From: Erythrobacter ramosus
Lineage (GTDB): Bacteria; Pseudomonadota; Alphaproteobacteria; Sphingomonadales; Sphingomonadaceae
DNA length: 64,000 bases
Assembly: GCF_009828055.1 (NCBI RefSeq)
Contig: NZ_WTYB01000001.1
Span: 883,183 to 947,182 of the forward strand
Direction: 5' to 3'
In this document: positions 37,921-46,071 of the stretch, in pieces
Layout: the number at the start of each line of letters is the position of its first letter
Position numbering within the stretch: the stretch's first letter is position 1
The notes under the pieces: generated by a model
What the model was told of the DNA's origin: nothing
The model's database searches: none
Seen by the model: only the letters and a program-made list of their open reading frames with translations
Program-made: the position numbers and the translations under genes

Positions 37921-38967
37921 ATGTCGCTTCTCGAAGCCCGCTCGACCTACAAGCCCTTCCAGTATCCCTGGGCCTATGACTTCTGGAAGCGCCAGCAGCA
38001 GATCCACTGGATGCCCGAAGAAGTGCCCTTGGGCGAAGATTGCCGCGACTGGGCGCAGAAGATCACCGAGAACGAGCGTAACCTGCTCACCCAGATCTTC
38101 CGCTTCTTCACCCAGGCCGATGTCGAGGTGCAGAACTGCTATCACGAAAACTATGGCCGGGTGTTCAAGCCGACCGAAGTGAAGATGATGCTCGCCGCCT
38201 TCTCCAACATGGAGACGGTGCACATCGCGGCCTATTCGCACCTGCTCGACACCATCGGGATGCCCGAGAGCGAGTATTCCGCCTTCCTCGAATATGAGGA
38301 AATGAAGGACAAGCACGACTTCCTCCAGACCTTCAACGTCGAAAGCGACGAGGATATCGCCCGCACGCTCGCCGTGTTCGGCGGCTTCACCGAAGGGCTC
38401 CAGCTGTTCGCCAGCTTCGCCATGCTGATGAACTTCCCGCGCTTCAACAAGATGAAGGGCATGGGCCAGATCGTCAGCTGGTCGGTGCGCGACGAATCGC
38501 TGCACTGCGAAGGCATCATCAAGCTGTTCCACACCTTCTGCGAGGAACGCCAGTGCCTCACCAAGGCGGTGAAGGAAGACCTGATCGACATCTGCCAGAA
38601 GACCGTGCGTCTGGAAGACAACTTCATCGACCTCGCCTTCGAAATGGGCCCGATCAACGGCATGAGCGCCAAGGAGATCAAGCGCTACATCCGCTACATC
38701 GCCGACTGGCGCCTGAAGCAGCTCGGCCTGCAAGAGATCTACATGATCGAAGAACACCCCCTCCCGTGGCTCGCGCCGCTGCTGAACGGGGTGGAGCACG
38801 CCAACTTCTTCGAAACCCGCGCGACCGAATATTCGAAGGGCGCCACAAGGGGTGATTGGAACACCGTGTGGTCGTCGTTTGATAAGCGGCAGAAGGCCAA
38901 GGCTGTGAACGAGGATGGGGTTGAGGTGCCCGAGATCGGTCTGTTTGGGGCTGAGGCTGCGGAGTAA
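37921..38967 (+). CDS. nrdB: Ribonucleoside-diphosphate reductase class I, beta subunit
   Basis: Radical-carrying subunit with a dinuclear metal centre that works with NrdA. The 348-residue sequence is a helical ferritin-like fold with the conserved ligand segments NMETVHIAAYS, the mid-protein GGFTEGLQLFASFAML and SWSVRDESLHCEG, and the family-typical C-terminal tail. The E-x-x-H and D-E-x-x-H ligands are present. The ATG has TAGGAG eight bases ahead. The product together with NrdA is the only ribonucleotide reductase in the window. Confidence 0.95.
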   Translation: MSLLEARSTYKPFQYPWAYDFWKRQQQIHWMPEEVPLGEDCRDWAQKITENERNLLTQIFRFFTQADVEVQNCYHENYGRVFKPTEVKMMLAAFSNMETVHIAAYSHLLDTIGMPESEYSAFLEYEEMKDKHDFLQTFNVESDEDIARTLAVFGGFTEGLQLFASFAMLMNFPRFNKMKGMGQIVSWSVRDESLHCEGIIKLFHTFCEERQCLTKAVKEDLIDICQKTVRLEDNFIDLAFEMGPINGMSAKEIKRYIRYIADWRLKQLGLQEIYMIEEHPLPWLAPLLNGVEHANFFETRATEYSKGATRGDWNTVWSSFDKRQKAKAVNEDGVEVPEIGLFGAEAAE

Positions 38968-39041
38968 AAAATGATTGGCCATGCAAGTTGAACGGCTGGG
39001 CGAAAATTTCGCATAGTTTTCCACTGTTTTAAGCGCGACTC

Positions 39042-39070
39042 TTGACATGCCAGCTCAATAAGTCTCTATC
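39042..39070 (+). promoter_or_regulatory. Candidate sigma-70-type promoter of the low-GC patch
   Basis: TTGACA at 39042-39047 is followed after 17 bases by TCTATC, a partial -10. It stands upstream of the small gene at 39153. Confidence 0.3.
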
Positions 39071-39152
39071 CCCAGTCAGGGGATGGCGGTGTCTTTGGCA
39101 TTGACTCATGCTGGCTTCGCCTCTAGGGGGCCGCGCTTTCGTGGGAGCTAAC

Positions 39153-39374
39153 GTGTCAAATTCATGGACAGATCGGGTGCTCTACCACGGGTACGAGGCA
39201 GCCAAAGAAAGCTGGATGTGGGTAATCGTTGGGCGCTTTGCTCGCGGTAATACCGCTGTGCAAGATGGGCAGGGTCTCGATAAGGACGACATTGATAGTC
39301 TACGTGCTCGCGCCGCGCGATCATTTGATCGCCTAGATAAGTCCCTGAGGCGCAATGGATCTGTCTCAAGATAA
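39153..39374 (+). CDS. Hypothetical small protein in a low-GC patch
   Basis: A 73-residue soluble, basic and helical protein of no family I recognise. The GTG at 39153 has GGGAG six bases ahead and is preferred to the upstream ATG at 39108. It holds an aromatic N-terminal part (WTDRVLYHGYEAAKESWMWV) and an acidic-basic C-terminal helix. The patch from about 39140 to 40010 has a GC content near 45-50% against roughly 65% around it, and codons rare in the neighbours (AGA, ATA, TTA) are common. Together with the gene after it, this suggests acquisition by transfer. Confidence 0.5.
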   Translation: MSNSWTDRVLYHGYEAAKESWMWVIVGRFARGNTAVQDGQGLDKDDIDSLRARAARSFDRLDKSLRRNGSVSR

Positions 39375-39395
39375 CACTTGCTTCGGGGCGCAGCG

Positions 39396-40000
39396 ATGAG
39401 TTTGGGGGACTACGAGGAAATCTTGACGGAAATCGCCTCAGAATGGGGCGTTGCCGAGGAAGAAATAAAACTCGCAGAACAAATCCACCACAAGGTAGTG
39501 CTACCTGCCATCAAAGAACTTCGCTATGCAGGCCGCCGCCTCGCAGATGCTCTTGGTGCAATAGCGCGTGGCGCGCCTGCAACTGAAGTCAAGGACTTGA
39601 TTGCAGATGCGCGGTTCCGTTGCCACTGTGCTCGTCATGATGTAATCGACGCTTCATTGCTCAAGATTGCGATTGATTAGACCTTGCGCTTGAAAAGCTA
39701 GGGCATGAAGCTGTACTCGGCGCGTTCCCAAAATACTCAGAACTACTTCAGTTGGTCCACGATACGCAGGGCCACATTGCAAGCGCTCGCAATAAGCGGG
39801 AGCACCGTTACGATATCTACGAAGAACTCCAAAAAGCACAATTCCCTAACCTAATTGCTAAATTTATGGAGTTTCAGTCTAGCGAGCCTCTCATGAAGAG
39901 AATTGCTGCCAAAACAAAGCTACACAGATATGGGGCTTACGCAATTGGGGCTGCAGGTCTTGTAATCGGTCTTGTCGGAGTTGCCCTATCCTTAGGCTGA
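39396..40000 (+). pseudogene. Frameshifted hypothetical gene with C-terminal membrane helix
   Basis: Frame one runs from ATG 39396 to TAG 39680 (94 residues). The next frame is open from 39677 to 40000 and continues in a matching style (LDLALEKLGHEAVLGAFPKY onward) with no start of its own until 39752. One base missing at about 39677 would rejoin them into a roughly 201-residue protein: a helical soluble part and a C-terminal hydrophobic segment (AYAIGAAGLVIGLVGVALSL). No slippery heptamer is seen, so a mutation or sequencing error is likelier than programmed shifting. I do not recognise the family. Confidence 0.55.
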
Positions 40001-40234
40001 CGCATCGGACAAAGCGAATGCGGCTACCATTCAGCAATGTCGAGTCAGCGAAAGGCATGATTGCCTTCAAGCCCATTTCTGCGCCGACTGACCATTGAAC
40101 ACGTGTTTGACCTGGGGGGACATGGCGCTTCGTTATCTGCGCGTGGCGAACAAATGATGCCAAGAACGACATGAGCCACGTCGAGTTCGTCGCCCTGTGC
40201 CAGCGCGTCGTCGCGCATCACGAGCCACCACCCC

Positions 40235-40380
40235 CGTCCCGGGCTTGACCCGGGACCCCGCTCCCTTCTGCACCGATGAAAGCGAAAGCGAAAGCGGGGC
40301 CCCGGGGCGGGCCCGGGGCGGGGGGGAGGGGACGGTGGCACCCAGCCGCTCTAGGTCCCAGCTTTCGCTGGGATGACGAA
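40235..40380. repeat. Inverted-repeat pair with GC-rich spacer upstream of the DUF1294 gene
   Basis: The left palindrome, CCCGGGCTTGACCCGGG type at about 40237-40255, and the right one, GGTCCCAGCTTTCGCTGGGA at 40354-40373 followed by TGACG, are two members of the local repeat family in opposite orientation. Between them lie an AAGCGA triplication and a G-rich run. The remaining bases from 40001 to 40450 hold no clear gene; no attachment site is evident. Confidence 0.6.
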
Positions 40381-40449
40381 CGCGGGGCGGATGATGGCCG
40401 AGCGCCCCAATCAACCCTTCGGCAACCCATCCCGCGCTACGCCGCGCGC

Positions 40450-40746
40450 ATGGCTCCGCTGCAAACCCTGCTCTCCCTCGCCAACATCATCACCGCGCTC
40501 GCCGTGATGAATTTCCTCGCCTTTGCCGCTTTCGGCCTCGACAAGGCGCGGGCCGAGCAGGGGGCTTGGCAGATCCGGGAGGAGACCTTGCTCCAGCTGG
40601 CGTTCTTTGGCGGGACGCTCGGCGCCTATGCGGGGCGGGCGGTGTTTCGGCACAAGACGAGGAAGCAGCCGTTCTGCGGGCGGCTGCATTTTATCGCCGG
40701 GCTGCAATTGTGCATGGCGGTGTTTCTGGTGGTGTTCCTGTGGTGA
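40450..40746 (+). CDS. DUF1294 small membrane protein
   Basis: A 98-residue protein with about three hydrophobic segments and the DUF1294 hallmark: MNFLAFAAFGLDKARA, WQIREETLLQLAFFGGTLGA and the basic FRHKTRKQPF motif near residue 70. The function of the family is unknown. ATG 40450 gives the normal family length; an earlier in-frame extension reads through the repeat region and looks non-native. Confidence 0.8.
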   Translation: MAPLQTLLSLANIITALAVMNFLAFAAFGLDKARAEQGAWQIREETLLQLAFFGGTLGAYAGRAVFRHKTRKQPFCGRLHFIAGLQLCMAVFLVVFLW

Positions 40747-40771
40747 CCCCCGCCGACCTGCGCGCCGGAAC

Positions 40772-40785
40772 TTGACCTCGATCAA
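40772..40785. promoter_or_regulatory. FNR/CRP-type box
   Basis: TTGACCTCGATCAA matches the FNR/FixK consensus TTGAT-N4-ATCAA with one difference. It lies 54 bases before the YdcH-like gene at 40839 and may link it to oxygen or redox control. Confidence 0.45.
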
Positions 40786-40838
40786 GTACGCCGGCGGTGC
40801 GAGCGGCTAGGCAGATGTCATCACCTAGGGAGAACACC

Positions 40839-41093
40839 ATGTCCGCGCACACCCCCAACGAACTCGCCGATGTCTTTCCGGACAATGCCGACGCGCTCCA
40901 CCAGCTCAAGCTGACCGATGCGCATTTCGCCCGGCTGGCCGAGCAGCATCACACAGTGAACCGCGAAATCCACCGGATCGAAACCGAGATCGACGCCGCG
41001 AGCGACGACCGGCTTGAAGCGCTCAAGAAAGAACGGCTGCATCTGCTGGACGAAATCGCCGCGATGCTGGAAGCCGCGCCGGACGCGGTCTAG
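40839..41093 (+). CDS. DUF465 / YdcH-like small protein
   Basis: An 84-residue helical protein matching DUF465: a hydrophobic-acidic opening, FARLAEQHHTVNREIHRIE near the middle and LKKERLHLLDEIAAML as the closing coiled coil. The family is small, cytoplasmic and of unknown function. The ATG at 40839 has TAGGGAGAA about nine bases ahead. The FNR-like site at 40772 suggests that this gene responds to oxygen. Confidence 0.82.
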   Translation: MSAHTPNELADVFPDNADALHQLKLTDAHFARLAEQHHTVNREIHRIETEIDAASDDRLEALKKERLHLLDEIAAMLEAAPDAV

Positions 41094-41159
41094 CACCCAC
41101 GGGCTTGTGCGGGCGGGGTATGAGGCGATGCTCCGCCTGCAACCCCGCAGAGGCCGATG

Positions 41160-41336
41160 CTAATCCTCGACCCCGCCATCATCACGCGGAGTGGTGCGCC
41201 GGTCCGTGCCGGTGCGGCGATCGCCCTTGCGGCGGTCAGGCCCGTCAAACGGCACCTGCGCCTTTCGCCGATCACTCTGCCGCCGCCCCCCACCGGAAGG
41301 GTCCGCCGCTGGCTTATCGCTGTCACTCTCGCTCAT
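41160..41336 (-). CDS. Small DRR-repeat basic protein, hypothetical
   Basis: A 58-residue protein rich in the tripeptide DRR (QSDRRKAQ, PDRRKGDRRT, GTDRRTTPR), with no membrane segment. The ATG at 41336 follows GAGAGGTGG at good spacing, and no overlapping gene competes. The composition is unusual and the sequence is likely disordered. It is antisense to nothing obvious and stands between two plus-strand genes. No function is known to me. Confidence 0.45.
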   Translation of the reverse strand: MSESDSDKPAADPSGGGRRQSDRRKAQVPFDGPDRRKGDRRTGTDRRTTPRDDGGVED

Positions 41337-41486
41337 CGCCACCTCTCTCGGGCGAGAAGATATCACTATGATCCAGAATTTCCTAATCCTTACTGACAGT
41401 TCCACCAATCGGCTTGGCCCCGGGGCCGTGAGCCGCTAGGGCGCCGCGCGACAACGCAAAGCGCGCGCGCAGGGGTTTGAACACCG

Positions 41487-42410
41487 GTGACCGACAAGCT
41501 GAACCATCTGCCGCCTCGTTCCGGGGCGGACACGCCTGATCTCTCGAAGGCCGAAGTGCTGATCGAGGCGCTGCCCTATTTCCAGCGCTATGCCGGGCGC
41601 ACCTTCGTGGTGAAATATGGCGGCCACGCGATGGGCGATCCCGAAGCCGCGCGCGACTTTGCCGAGGATATCGTGCTGCTGAAGGCAGTCGGCATCAACC
41701 CGGTGGTGGTGCATGGCGGCGGCCCGCAGATCGGCCAGATGCTGAAGCGGCTGGGGGTGGAGAGCACCTTCGTCGATGGGCTGCGCGTCACCGATGAAGC
41801 CACGGCCAAGGTCGCCGAAATGGTGCTGTCGGGCGCGATCAACAAGGAGCTGGTCGGCTGGATCGCGGCCGCTGGCGGCAAGGCGATCGGGATCTCGGGC
41901 AAGGATGGCGGGATGGTGACCGCGCGCAAGGTCAGCCGCACCACGCGCGATCCTGACAGCAATATCGAACAGGTGGTCGACCTGGGCTTCGTGGGCGAGC
42001 CTGCGGCCGTCGATACCAGCGTGATCGACACCATGGTGGCCGCCGGGATGATCCCGGTGATCGCACCGATTGCGCCGGGCGCGGACGGGGCGACCTACAA
42101 TATCAATGCCGACACGATGGCAGGCGCGATTGCGGCGGCGTTGGGCGCGGCGCGCTTGTTCCTGCTGACCGACGTGCCGGGCGTGCTGGGGGCCGATGGT
42201 ACGCTGCTGACCGACCTCACCCCCGCCGACATCGCCAAGCTGCGCGAAGACGGCGTGATCCGCGGCGGCATGGTGCCCAAGCTCGAAACCTGCGTCACCG
42301 CGGTGCAATCCGGCTGCGAGGCGGCGGTGGTGCTCGACGGCCGTGTGGGCCATGCGATGCTGCTCGAATTCTTCACCGCGCGCGGGGCCGGCACGCTGGT
42401 GCGCGCGTGA
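41487..42410 (+). CDS. argB: Acetylglutamate kinase
   Basis: Phosphorylates N-acetylglutamate in arginine synthesis. The 307-residue product has the amino-acid-kinase fold with VVKYGGHAM and [11 protein letters not shown] at the start, then [14 protein letters not shown] and the ATP-binding area [13 protein letters not shown] near the C-terminus. The start is a GTG at 41487 with AGGGG 11 bases ahead; there is no ATG before conserved sequence. The long N-terminal region resembles arginine-sensitive forms, though inhibition cannot be read from the sequence. A perfect inverted repeat at 42434 follows. Confidence 0.94.
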   Translation: MTDKLNHLPPRSGADTPDLSKAEVLIEALPYFQRYAGRTFVVKYGGHAMGDPEAARDFAEDIVLLKAVGINPVVVHGGGPQIGQMLKRLGVESTFVDGLRVTDEATAKVAEMVLSGAINKELVGWIAAAGGKAIGISGKDGGMVTARKVSRTTRDPDSNIEQVVDLGFVGEPAAVDTSVIDTMVAAGMIPVIAPIAPGADGATYNINADTMAGAIAAALGAARLFLLTDVPGVLGADGTLLTDLTPADIAKLREDGVIRGGMVPKLETCVTAVQSGCEAAVVLDGRVGHAMLLEFFTARGAGTLVRA

Positions 42411-42433
42411 CCGGGAACTGAGTTGTAGCGCGA

Positions 42434-42457
42434 GGCGTATTAACGAGCTAATACGCC
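42434..42457. terminator. Perfect inverted repeat between argB and the YggT gene
   Basis: GGCGTATT and AATACGCC form an eight-base perfect stem with an eight-base loop 24 bases past the argB stop. No U-run follows, so it may be an operator rather than a terminator. Confidence 0.4.
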
Positions 42458-42524
42458 TGCCAAGGGACATCACCGGGCGCGAGGGCCACACAGGCCTGCG
42501 CCTTCGCAACGGAAATGGATCGCA

Positions 42525-42806
42525 ATGACTGACGCACTTTTCCAGATACTCTCCATGATCATCAGCACCGCCAACATGCTGCTGATCATCTGGTTCATCA
42601 TCGGGCTGCTGTTCGCGTTCAACGTGGTGAGCCCCAGCAACCAGTTCGCCTATGCGGTGCATGATGCGCTGAGCCGCTTGTTCGAGCCCGCCCTGCGCCC
42701 GATCCGCAAGGTCATGCCCGATACCGGCGCGATCGACTTTTCGCCGATGGTGTTCCTGATGATCCTCAACGCGGTCGGCTACATCCTGCAAGGCGCCGTG
42801 CGCTGA
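42525..42806 (+). CDS. YggT family membrane protein
   Basis: A 93-residue protein with two membrane segments and the YggT pattern: [17 protein letters not shown], then [20 protein letters not shown] and [13 protein letters not shown]. The typical RPxRRxxP core is present as RPIRKVMP. YggT proteins are linked to chloroplast or cell-division-associated organisation in other bacteria. It shares a TGATG overlap with folD, so the two are coupled. Confidence 0.88.
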   Translation: MTDALFQILSMIISTANMLLIIWFIIGLLFAFNVVSPSNQFAYAVHDALSRLFEPALRPIRKVMPDTGAIDFSPMVFLMILNAVGYILQGAVR

Positions 42807-43702
42807 TGGGGGAAGCGGCGCTGATCGACGGCAAGGCGTTTGCGGCCAATCTGCGCGCCCGGATCGGCGCGCTGGCGGCGGACTTTGCGCAAACGACCGG
42901 GCGGCGTCCGGGGCTTGCGGTGGTGCTGGTCGGCGAAGATCCGGCGAGCCAGGTCTATGTCGGCGCCAAAGCGCGCGCGTGCGAGGAAGCCGGGATCGCC
43001 AGCTTCGAACACCGCCTGCCCGCTGAAACCAGCGAAGCGGAATTGCTGGCGCTGGTCGAGCGGCTGAACCGTGATGATGCAGTTGACGGCATTCTGGTGC
43101 AGATGCCGCTGCCGAACGGGCTGGACGAACAGGCAGTGATCGCCGCGATCAGCCCGGACAAGGATGTCGACGGGTTCCATGTCATCAACGCCGGGCGGCT
43201 GAGCGTCGGCCAGCCGGGCTTCGTTCCCTGCACCCCGCTGGGTTGCATCATGCTGCTCAAAGACCGTCTGGGCGATCTGTCAGGGCTGGAGGCGGTGGTG
43301 ATCGGCCGGTCGAACATTGTCGGGAAGCCGATGGCGCAGCTGCTGGTGGACGCGAACGCGACCGTCACCGTGGCGCATAGCCGCACGAAGAACCTCGCCG
43401 AGGTCGTCCGCCGCGCCGATATCGTGGTCGCGGCCGTGGGTCGGCCCGAGATGGTGCGCGCCGACTGGATCAAGCCGGGTGCAAGCGTCATCGACGTCGG
43501 CATCAACCGCCTGCCGATTGAAGAGGGCAAGACCAAGGGGCGGTTGGTGGGCGATGTCGCCTTTGCCGAAGTGAGCGCGGTCGCAGGCGCGATTACGCCG
43601 GTGCCGGGCGGGGTCGGGCCGATGACGATTGCGGTGCTGCTGCGCAACACGCTGGTCGCCGCGCATGGTCACGCCGGACTGGCGCCACCCGAGGGCTTGT
43701 AA
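42806..43702 (+). CDS. folD: Bifunctional methylene-THF dehydrogenase/cyclohydrolase FolD
   Basis: Interconverts one-carbon units on tetrahydrofolate. The 298-residue protein has the catalytic region [20 protein letters not shown] with the key lysine, [25 protein letters not shown] for NADP binding, and [13 protein letters not shown] near the end. Its ATG overlaps the YggT gene stop. Family length and motifs are normal. Confidence 0.96.
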   Translation: MGEAALIDGKAFAANLRARIGALAADFAQTTGRRPGLAVVLVGEDPASQVYVGAKARACEEAGIASFEHRLPAETSEAELLALVERLNRDDAVDGILVQMPLPNGLDEQAVIAAISPDKDVDGFHVINAGRLSVGQPGFVPCTPLGCIMLLKDRLGDLSGLEAVVIGRSNIVGKPMAQLLVDANATVTVAHSRTKNLAEVVRRADIVVAAVGRPEMVRADWIKPGASVIDVGINRLPIEEGKTKGRLVGDVAFAEVSAVAGAITPVPGGVGPMTIAVLLRNTLVAAHGHAGLAPPEGL

Positions 43703-43741
43703 CGCGCTCGCCCTTCGACAAGCGCGGGGCAAGCGGATAGA

Positions 43742-44530
43742 ATGCGCCCCATGATCAGATCCGCGCCCGCACTCCTTGGATTCGCCGCCCTTTCCCTCGC
43801 TCTATCCGCCTGCGCGGGTGGCGGGGGGCCGCCCAAGCCCAGTCGCCGCGCGGTGGAGCAGATCAACCGGGTTCTGACCGTAGCGCCAGGCGCTGCGCAG
43901 CCCAGCACCATCGTTGCCACCGAAGCCGCCTTCTCGCGCGCTGCACGCGAGCGTGGGCAGTGGACCGCGTTCAAGATGTTCGCCGCGCCCGGCGCCTTGC
44001 TCCACGGCGCAAACGGCCCCTTCCCGATCGAACCCTGGCTCGCCACGCAGACCGATCCGCCTGCCGCCGTGCAGTGGGACGCGCGCGTTGTCGCGATGAG
44101 CTGTGACGGGGCGCTGGCGGTGAGCAAGGGCCGCTACCGCGATCCCGAGGGCAAGGTTGGCAGTTTCGTCACCGTGTGGGAGCGGCAGGCGGATAATACC
44201 TATCGCTACACCTTCGATGTCGGCGGCGATGATGTGCCGCAGCCTCCGCCGAGGAAGCCGGTGCAAGAGGGCGATATCGTCGTTACCGAAATCGACGCCG
44301 TGACCGGCCTCGTCGCGACCTGTCCGCGCGGCTCCGCTGGCACGCCCCCGCCGCCTGCCATCCCGATCGGCGAAGACGGCAAGGCCGACGCCAAGCTGTC
44401 GCGCGACGGCACGCTGCGTTGGCGTTGGGAGCACCGGGCGGATGGCACGCGTTTTGTGGCGGCGGATTATTACTATCAGGGCCGCTGGGTCACCGCGATC
44501 GAACAAAGCCTTGTGCCGACCGGCGATTGA
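43742..44530 (+). CDS. Lipoprotein with NTF2-like domain, hypothetical
   Basis: A 262-residue lipoprotein: signal peptide with lipobox LSAC near residue 23, then an NTF2/DUF4440-like fold (SRAARERGQWTAFKMFAAPG, WDARVVAMSCDGALAVSKG, GSFVTVWERQADNTYRYTFD) and a C-terminal extension with a poly-proline stretch and RWRWEHRADGTRFVAADYYY. No named function exists. The gene follows folD by 39 bases in the same direction. Confidence 0.75.
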   Translation: MRPMIRSAPALLGFAALSLALSACAGGGGPPKPSRRAVEQINRVLTVAPGAAQPSTIVATEAAFSRAARERGQWTAFKMFAAPGALLHGANGPFPIEPWLATQTDPPAAVQWDARVVAMSCDGALAVSKGRYRDPEGKVGSFVTVWERQADNTYRYTFDVGGDDVPQPPPRKPVQEGDIVVTEIDAVTGLVATCPRGSAGTPPPPAIPIGEDGKADAKLSRDGTLRWRWEHRADGTRFVAADYYYQGRWVTAIEQSLVPTGD

Positions 44531-44578
44531 TGTGAGGGGCGCGGAACTCTCCCCCCATCGACCTGCGAAACCCCTGCC

Positions 44579-45208
44579 ATGGTGCTGACCGAACTCTTCC
44601 TATCCGCCTTCGTCACCCTGTTCGTGGTGATCGACCCGCCGGGGTGCGCGCCGATCTATGCCGGGCTGACCAAGGGCGCGACGCCGCAACAGGCGCGCAG
44701 CATGGCGCTGCGGGCGACGTGGATCGCCTCGATCATCCTGCTGATCTTCGCGCTGTTCGGGCAGGAATTGCTGGGCGCGCTGCATATTGAGCTGAACTCG
44801 TTCCGCATCGCGGGTGGGTTGATGCTGTTCTTCATCGCGTTCGACATGGTGTTCGAAAAGCGCACCCAGCGCCGCGAAGAACGTGCCGAAAAAATCGCCG
44901 CGACCCCGGAGATCGAGGATGTGTCGGTCTTCCCGATGGCGATGCCGATGCTCGCCGGACCGGGCGCGATTGCGGCGATCATGTTGCTGATGAACGAAGC
45001 CGAAGGCTGGCCCGAGATGTTCGAAGTGCTCGCTGCGCTGGCCGCCGTGCTGGCGATCACGGCGGCGGCGCTGGTGGCGGCAGGCCCGCTGATCCGGCTG
45101 CTGGGCGACAAGGTCGAAGCGGTCATCACCCGCCTGCTCGGCGTGTTGCTGGCCGCGCTCGCGGCGCAATATGTGATCGACGGGCTGAAGGGCAGCTTCG
45201 GACTGTAG
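44579..45208 (+). CDS. MarC family integral membrane protein
   Basis: A 209-residue protein with about six membrane segments. MarC features are VVIDPPGCAPIYAGLTKG, FRIAGGLMLFFIAFDMVF and MAMPMLAGPGAIAAIMLL. MarC was once named for drug resistance but its role is not settled. The gene ends 221 bases before the Ter island. The gap holds a candidate promoter at 45363 for that island. Confidence 0.9.
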   Translation: MVLTELFLSAFVTLFVVIDPPGCAPIYAGLTKGATPQQARSMALRATWIASIILLIFALFGQELLGALHIELNSFRIAGGLMLFFIAFDMVFEKRTQRREERAEKIAATPEIEDVSVFPMAMPMLAGPGAIAAIMLLMNEAEGWPEMFEVLAALAAVLAITAAALVAAGPLIRLLGDKVEAVITRLLGVLLAALAAQYVIDGLKGSFGL

Positions 45209-45362
45209 ACGCAGGGCGAAGGGGACGGCACTCGCCGTCATCCAGCGCCATTCGGGGCACAAGGTCAAGAGAATTGGCCGACGCTGTCACCCTCGCGCAA
45301 TGCCTTAATGAAAGCGTAATGATATCAGCAGTAACTCCCCCGTGACCCCCTCGGGCGCTGGG

Positions 45363-45391
45363 TTGACACCCCTCTGGCCTTCGGGGATATC
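45363..45391 (+). promoter_or_regulatory. Candidate promoter of the Ter island
   Basis: A consensus TTGACA at 45363-45368 is followed after 17 bases by GATATC (45386-45391). It stands 39 bases before the first island gene (terZ). No other close match to a -35 occurs in this gap. Confidence 0.4.
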
Positions 45392-45429
45392 CCAACTTGG
45401 GACAGACAGCACAATCGCGTGGGGGATCA

Positions 45430-46011
45430 GTGGGAATTTCGCTTCAGAAGAGCCAGTCGGTCAGCCTCGCCAAAGAGGCGCCCAACGGGTTGACGCAGAT
45501 CAGCCTGGGTGTGGGCTGGGATGTGGCCAAGAAGGGCTTCTTCGGCGGCCTGCTCGGCGGTGGGGGCGATATCGACCTTGATGCCTCGTGCATCACTTTC
45601 GATGCGGACAAGACCGTGCTGGAATCCGTGTGGTTCGGCAAGCTGACCAACGCCTCGGGCACGATCCGCCACAGCGGCGACAATCTGACGGGTGAGGGCG
45701 ACGGGGATGACGAAAGCATCGCCATCCAGCTCGACCGGCTCGACAGCAAGGTCGAATATCTCGTCCTCACCGTGAACAGCTTCCGCGGGCAGACCTTCGA
45801 CAAGGTCGCTAATGCGTTCGGCCGGGTGGTCGACAAGCGCAGCGGCAAGGAATTGGCGCGGTTCGACATTTCGGATTCCGGCTCGCACACCGGGCTGATC
45901 CTCGCGAGCCTGTCGCGCAACGGCGGGCAGTGGGACTTCAAGGCAATCGGGGAACGCACCGGCGGGCGCACCGTCCATGACCTGACGGCACCGGCCCGCG
46001 CGATCCTCTGA
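45430..46011 (+). CDS. terZ: TerZ/TerD-family protein
   Basis: A 193-residue TerD-superfamily protein. It resembles enterobacterial TerZ closely over KNQTVSL-like start, then IDLDASC with a VWFGKL segment, [16 protein letters not shown] (two acidic clusters that bind calcium in relatives) and LTVNSFRGQTF, LARFDIS. The glycine-rich GFFGGLLGGGG insertion is typical of TerZ. The GTG at 45430 has GGGGGA nearby. It opens the island and is followed by a TerD-like/TerA fusion. Confidence 0.9.
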   Translation: MGISLQKSQSVSLAKEAPNGLTQISLGVGWDVAKKGFFGGLLGGGGDIDLDASCITFDADKTVLESVWFGKLTNASGTIRHSGDNLTGEGDGDDESIAIQLDRLDSKVEYLVLTVNSFRGQTFDKVANAFGRVVDKRSGKELARFDISDSGSHTGLILASLSRNGGQWDFKAIGERTGGRTVHDLTAPARAIL

Positions 46012-46071
46012 TTGGCCGCAGCGCTCGACTGCGCCGCACCCTTCCTTCCATCTTTAGCCGGAGCCAGTCGT

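Noticed and set aside
39396-40000. Programmed ribosomal frameshift
   Set aside because: No slippery heptamer or downstream hairpin is seen at 39677; a one-base deletion explains it more simply.
40262-40300. A CRISPR-like or tandem repeat (AAGCGA triplets)
   Set aside because: Only three six-base units, no spacers, and inside an inverted-repeat element.
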